From the NCBI GenBank assembly GCA_030849075.1, contig JASAOO010003226.1, positions 1 to 30,225 of the forward strand: a DNA stretch of 30,225 nucleotides, given 5' to 3'. A program made the position numbers and the translations under genes. Below the pieces are notes generated by a model. It saw only the letters and a list, made by a program, of their open reading frames with translations, had not been told where the DNA came from and ran no database searches. Origin of the DNA: Zelonia costaricensis. Its lineage: Eukaryota > Euglenozoa > Kinetoplastea > Trypanosomatida > Trypanosomatidae. Of this stretch, positions 26,524 to 30,225 are shown one piece after another (the stretch's first letter is position 1; the number at the start of each line of letters is the position of its first letter).

Positions 26524-27139
26524 CCACCAACACCGCGCGTGATGTCCAGGCGCGTGCAAGAAAGAAAAAGGGAAAGAAGAATGAAGGGTGAGTCGCGACA
26601 GCGTGTCCTTCTCGAAGCTCACAGAGCCGCAGCGTCTTGTAGATCGCCTGCATCGCACGAGCGAATTGCAGTGCGCAGTTGCCCGCTGGGCTCGTTGGCC
26701 GCGGCGGCACCCGTTTGATAGGCATGAGCTCCCGCACCTCGCCTCTTTTCTATCGTGCCATCACCTCTGGAGGGCACCCACGAGGTTTACGTCTCTGCGG
26801 CTCTGCGTGTGTGTGTGTGCGCACGTGTTTCTGTTGCAGTTTTCGTCACAACCGTGCACCTCAACGCTCGTCCCTCCCCTCCAATCCTCGTCCACCTCGG
26901 CAACAAAAACGCCGCACACGCCACACACACACACACGCAACTAAATCACGCATCGGCACCCCTCCCTCCTTGTTCTCCTTTGTGACTCCATGCCAGGGCC
27001 GGCGCTCGCACTGCACTCGCCCTGTGGCTGTCACTATCGCTGCTCCTGCTGCTGCCGCCGCTGTCCTGTCCCTTCGCCACCCCTCCCCCTTCTCGCTTTT
27101 GCCTCCATCGACCTCACCTATTTGCCCTAGCGCACCCCC

Positions 27140-27167
27140 GCCACCCGCCACCCGCCACCCGCCACCC
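27140..27167. repeat. Four copies of a 7-bp unit
   Basis: GCCACCC is repeated perfectly four times in CT-rich spacer upstream of the last gene. Confidence 0.85.
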
Positions 27168-27392
27168 TCTCTCCTCCCCTCACCCCTCGTTGCGCTGTCC
27201 TCAACGCTGGCCTCGCTCGGCCGTCGCCGTGCGCCGTTTTCTTTTTTTTCTTTCGATTATTGCGATCGTGTTTCCTCCTTCTCCTCCTCCTCCCCTCCCC
27301 CCGCCTCCAACCTCATCCTAATTCTCGCGTTGGACTTCCTCGTGTCGGACACGTGCCCTCCACGAGGCAGAGGACCACTTGCGCACAACGGT

Positions 27393-27432
27393 GTCTCTCT
27401 GTTTCTCTCTTGTCCTCCCCGCTCTCGCACAG
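27393..27432 (+). promoter_or_regulatory. Spliced-leader acceptor, membrane-protein gene
   Basis: No AG lies between 27373 and 27430, and the interval is CT-rich. AG 27431-27432 is the first available acceptor and leaves a leader of only 10 nt before ATG 27443. Confidence 0.7.
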
Positions 27433-27442
27433 GGCGCGGCTC

Positions 27443-28981
27443 ATGCACGGCGCCGTTGTCGACGCAGCAGGTGGTGCGGCGAGTCAGGCGGAGCAGGCGG
27501 CGTCGCTCTTCCTGCGCGACGCCACGCACGTGGTTCGCTGGCACGCCGTCGCCGCTGGAGTGGCGCTCGCGGCGACGCCGGTGGTGTACCAGGTTGTCCG
27601 CTTTGTGGCACGCAGCCACCGCGCAGAGCTCGTGCACCTCGCCAAGGATGCCGTGCAGCGTGAGGAGCTCTTCAACGGCGCCGAGGCGGACGGCGTGCTC
27701 ATCGATCCGGCGGAGGAGGGCGGCATCTCTGTCACGTACACGAGCTCCTCCTCCCGCGCAGCGTCGCCGGGGGACGGCGGCGGCGGCGTCAAGACCTCCG
27801 CATCCCCACCCGCCGACCCGCAGCAGCAGCAGCAGCAGCAGGCGGATGGGCCGCCCTCCTCTCCGTTCACCTTCCGTGTAGGTCGGCAACACTCGCGATC
27901 CTTGGCGAGCTTCGCGCACGTGGTGCTGGCCGCTCAGCGGGCCCCAAATGTTCAGTTTGTGCGCACGTGCAGCTGGGCCGCGGCGCGGCAGTACAGCGCC
28001 GTGGTGCTGCGCACGGCTGCCGTGAGCTGTTCACTGTCACTCGCCTCGCTGGGGCTGTTGTACCTCGGCTGCCGCGCCTTCGACCATGTGGTGCGCTTCG
28101 GCGATGCAGCGAGCGCACCGCCGTCGCCCCCTGCGCCGCTGCTGCGGTCGCTCTTCACGGCCCCGCTCTTTGCCACTGCGGCGCCGCCGGAGCCGGCGGT
28201 AAGCTGCACGTACGGCCTGTACAACTTTAGCGTGTCTGCGGCTGGCGTCTGGTCGCGCCTCCTGCCCCGCTGTGGGGCCCTGCAGACGGTTTGGCAGCAG
28301 CTGACGGGGCGCGTGCAGCCGCTGCACCTCGAGTGGCGAAGGGCCGCCGACGGCAGCGCAGGCAGTGCGCCGTCGCTCTCCCCGCACGCGCGTGCCGACA
28401 AGGTCTGGGCCGCGCTCTCACCGCGCGGGTTCTTCGTGGTGGCGCTGCTGCCGCGCCTGCCCGCCCGCCTCTTCACGCTTCTGCACTGGCTTGTGCGCCG
28501 CGGCACGACTGCAGCGATGCGGCGGTGGTACGCTGCTCGGCCGCCGCCGCCCGCGCCGGCGCTGTCGACACCGCAGTCCGCCAACGCGAGTACCTCTCTC
28601 AACTCCGCGTCGAGCGCGGTGGCGGGGGGCCGCGGCATTCAGCCTGCACCGCCCCCGCCTCCCCCCGCCTCGGCACCGCCACAGCACGTGTCCCCTGCCA
28701 CGTCAGCGCGGCAGCCAGGCGGACAGGCGCTACCCCGGCGTCGCGCACCGCGGCGCCTGTTCAGCTCTCCCCTCGCCCGGGCAGCGGCAATGGTGGCCAG
28801 TGACTTGGCCTTCGCGGGGATCGTGTTCGTGGCGACCTCGTGCGCCCCGAGCGGGCCCCGCGGTGGGGGCGCGGACGGCAGCCCGCGATGGCCGTTCGTG
28901 GTGAACGACGCGAACGACCGTTACGACTTCTTCTGCTGGGCCGAAGCCGTCTGCAGCGTGTGCAGCTTTGTGAGCCTGTAG
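27443..28981 (+). CDS. Hypothetical multi-pass membrane protein
   Basis: I do not recognise this 512-residue protein. Hydrophobic stretches near residues 29-56 (VAAGVALAATPVVYQVV), 183-216 (LRTAAVSCSLSLASLGLLYLGC), 330-350 (FFVVALLPRLPARLFTLLHWL) and 448-468 (MVASDLAFAGIVFVAT) suggest three or four membrane segments. A Cys-rich end (CWAEAVCSVCSF) may be partly embedded. There is no signal peptide; the first membrane segment could act as an anchor. Between segments are a polar loop with a seven-Gln run (about 131-137) and a long Pro/Ser/Ala-rich loop (about 365-430). The hydrophobic parts and the well-placed acceptor 10 nt upstream argue that it is real. The frame is open upstream of ATG 27443, but that part is CT-rich spacer preceding the acceptor. 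Compartment and function cannot be assigned. Confidence 0.75.
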   Translation: MHGAVVDAAGGAASQAEQAASLFLRDATHVVRWHAVAAGVALAATPVVYQVVRFVARSHRAELVHLAKDAVQREELFNGAEADGVLIDPAEEGGISVTYTSSSSRAASPGDGGGGVKTSASPPADPQQQQQQQADGPPSSPFTFRVGRQHSRSLASFAHVVLAAQRAPNVQFVRTCSWAAARQYSAVVLRTAAVSCSLSLASLGLLYLGCRAFDHVVRFGDAASAPPSPPAPLLRSLFTAPLFATAAPPEPAVSCTYGLYNFSVSAAGVWSRLLPRCGALQTVWQQLTGRVQPLHLEWRRAADGSAGSAPSLSPHARADKVWAALSPRGFFVVALLPRLPARLFTLLHWLVRRGTTAAMRRWYAARPPPPAPALSTPQSANASTSLNSASSAVAGGRGIQPAPPPPPPASAPPQHVSPATSARQPGGQALPRRRAPRRLFSSPLARAAAMVASDLAFAGIVFVATSCAPSGPRGGGADGSPRWPFVVNDANDRYDFFCWAEAVCSVCSFVSL

Positions 28982-30225
28982 GTGAGGGGAGGTGACGCAC
29001 ATCCCTGTGTCCCCGCGTCACCGTGTCTGCGATGGGGGCGGGGGCGGGGGGGGGAGCCCCCAAGCCGGTGAAGGGACCCTCGTGCCGCGGCGCGATCGCG
29101 CCACCCGTCTCTTTACGTCCTCCTTCCCCCCCTCCTGTCCAGCCGCTCCCTCTTTCCCGTAGTCGCCCCCCTTTGCTGCACCTAACACTCCCCCTCCCTC
29201 CATGGCACCGTGTTGATGGTGTCTGTGCCAAGGAGGGAGGGGGGAGGGGGAGGAGAGAGTGAGGGGTGGTGCACCCCCCTCCACACCACGGCCCGCATCC
29301 GGCCACGCTGGCGGCCACCGCGGTGGTGCCGGTACACGCACGAGCGATGTCGCTACACTGTTTACCCCCTCGGCTCTTGCTCCGCCGTCTCCGAGTACGT
29401 CCCGAGAAGACCCCCCGCCCCCCCGTTTCGTAGGGAGCTGAGCGTGCCGCATCCAACGCACCTCACCCAATCAACATTCAGGAAAGAAGAAAACAGCAAA
29501 AAAGGTACGTGCGTGCGTCCTGCCACACGCGGCGATGGTGCCAGCTGTCGCGAGAGAAAGCAGGCAAGTCTCTGCGGATGAGCGGGTGCCAGCAGCGGGC
29601 GCACCCTTCGGCTGTGCAGTTTTCTCATGCGCTTGTGTGCCCCCTTTCCCCAGCGGTCTTCGGCACTCGCTGCTTTCTCTGCACACACACCGCTTGTGTG
29701 CGTGCGTGTGTGCCGCGGCAGCGTGAGGACGTGGGGGGGGGGGCCGCTCGGGGAAGTACGAAGCCCGCCGGAGCGGCGAGAGAAATACTCGGTGTCAGTG
29801 CGAGGCGCGCACAGCCGTTCCCTCACCGGTGCCGCAAACGCACCTCATGTCCCACGCTCCCCCTTCTACCCCCACTCTTCTGCCTCCCTTTGGCTTCCTG
29901 TGCACGCCACACCCGCGGCCTCGCAACCACATCCACCCCACACCCACACCCACACGTGCGCCTGTCGCGCCGACTGTGTGCCCACACCTGTCACCGCTCA
30001 ACCTCTGTCGGCCCCCCTCCCACCCACAGCTGAACGCCCACCCCCTCTTCCTGCTAACCACAAAAAGAGCACTGCGCAAGCCCGCTCCTCGCTTTCCCTT
30101 CACACGCGTGTTCGAGCATCCGCTGCCGCCGCCGCTCTCCCACCCCCCTCGCCGACACACTGACAAGGAAGAAGCGAAGATCGAAGCAACAGCTGTGCTT
30201 CCCATTTCCTTCATCTTCTCTCCGC
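28982..30225 (+). other. Terminal spacer, no gene seen
   Basis: 1,244 bases. A G-run block at 29034-29054 and another G-rich stretch near 29231-29252 follow the stop codon. GT-rich sequence occurs near 29695-29712 and CA-rich sequence near 29936-29956. The last 30 bases are CT-rich (CTTCCCATTTCCTTCATC and onward), consistent with the splice tract of a gene beginning beyond the window. Short open frames here are Pro/Thr/His-rich and not gene-like. Confidence 0.6.
29034..29054 (+). other. G-quadruplex-capable G-run block
   Basis: Two runs of five G and one run of nine G, separated by single C bases, on the coding strand 53 nt after the stop codon of the membrane-protein gene. The nine-G run can supply two tracts. 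Confidence 0.55.

Larger units (their letters stand above)
26270..27442 (+). other. Spacer between FKBP15-like and membrane-protein genes
   Basis: 1,173 bases without a supported gene. Three 8-bp units (CCCCGCGT) lie at 26500-26523 and four 7-bp units (GCCACCC) at 27140-27167. A GT run occurs at 26808-26820 and a CA run near 26921-26937. CT-rich sequence dominates from 27030. The final tract, at about 27393-27427, leads to the acceptor at 27431-27432. Confidence 0.6.

Overview
This is nuclear DNA from a trypanosomatid, most likely a Leishmania-like member of the Leishmaniinae. The reasons are a very high GC content with G/C-ending codons, eight intron-less protein genes all on the + strand (part of one polycistronic unit), 0.6-2 kb intergenic spacers full of (CA)n, (GT)n, poly-C and poly-T tracts, and a pyrimidine tract followed by an AG (spliced-leader acceptor) in front of every start codon. 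I cannot resolve genus or chromosome from sequence alone.

Layout, left to right: 1-989 spacer with a pyrimidine/AG acceptor, a 4-codon micro-ORF and a GTGAGT...pyrimidine-AG pair resembling a cis-intron; 990-3353 WD40-repeat protein; 3968-5185 NAPE-PLD-type zinc phosphodiesterase; 6233-8005 TM9SF (nonaspanin/EMP70) membrane protein with a 2-nt leader; 9363-11429 RNA polymerase III subunit RPC5 (POLR3E-like); 12407-14911 EDC4/Ge-1-like decapping scaffold; 16926-20654 adenylate kinase 7-like protein (epimerase-like, kinase and Dpy-30 parts); 22376-26269 FKBP15-like protein (WH1-like domain, degenerate FKBP fold, coiled coil); 27443-28981 unrecognised multi-pass membrane protein; 28982-30225 spacer leading out of the window.

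The genes do not form a functional operon. As is normal in this group, neighbours share transcription but span unrelated functions: lipid hydrolysis, secretory-pathway membrane sorting, Pol III transcription, mRNA decapping, flagellar nucleotide handling and an endosome/cytoskeleton-type scaffold. Regulation is expected through trans-splicing and 3'UTR sequences, and the spacers carry recurrent G-quadruplex-capable and GT-rich segments after stop codons and CA/C-rich segments before start codons.

Two points matter for any user of this sequence. First, position 12368 is an N flanked by two 66-bp copies of the EDC4-like start region (one mismatch); this looks like an unmerged contig overlap, and it creates a false upstream start in the wrong frame. 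Second, the interval from about 5.2 to 9.9 kb has clearly weaker G/C third-position bias than the rest of the window. I found no tRNA, rRNA, CRISPR, transposase or recognisable retroposon.
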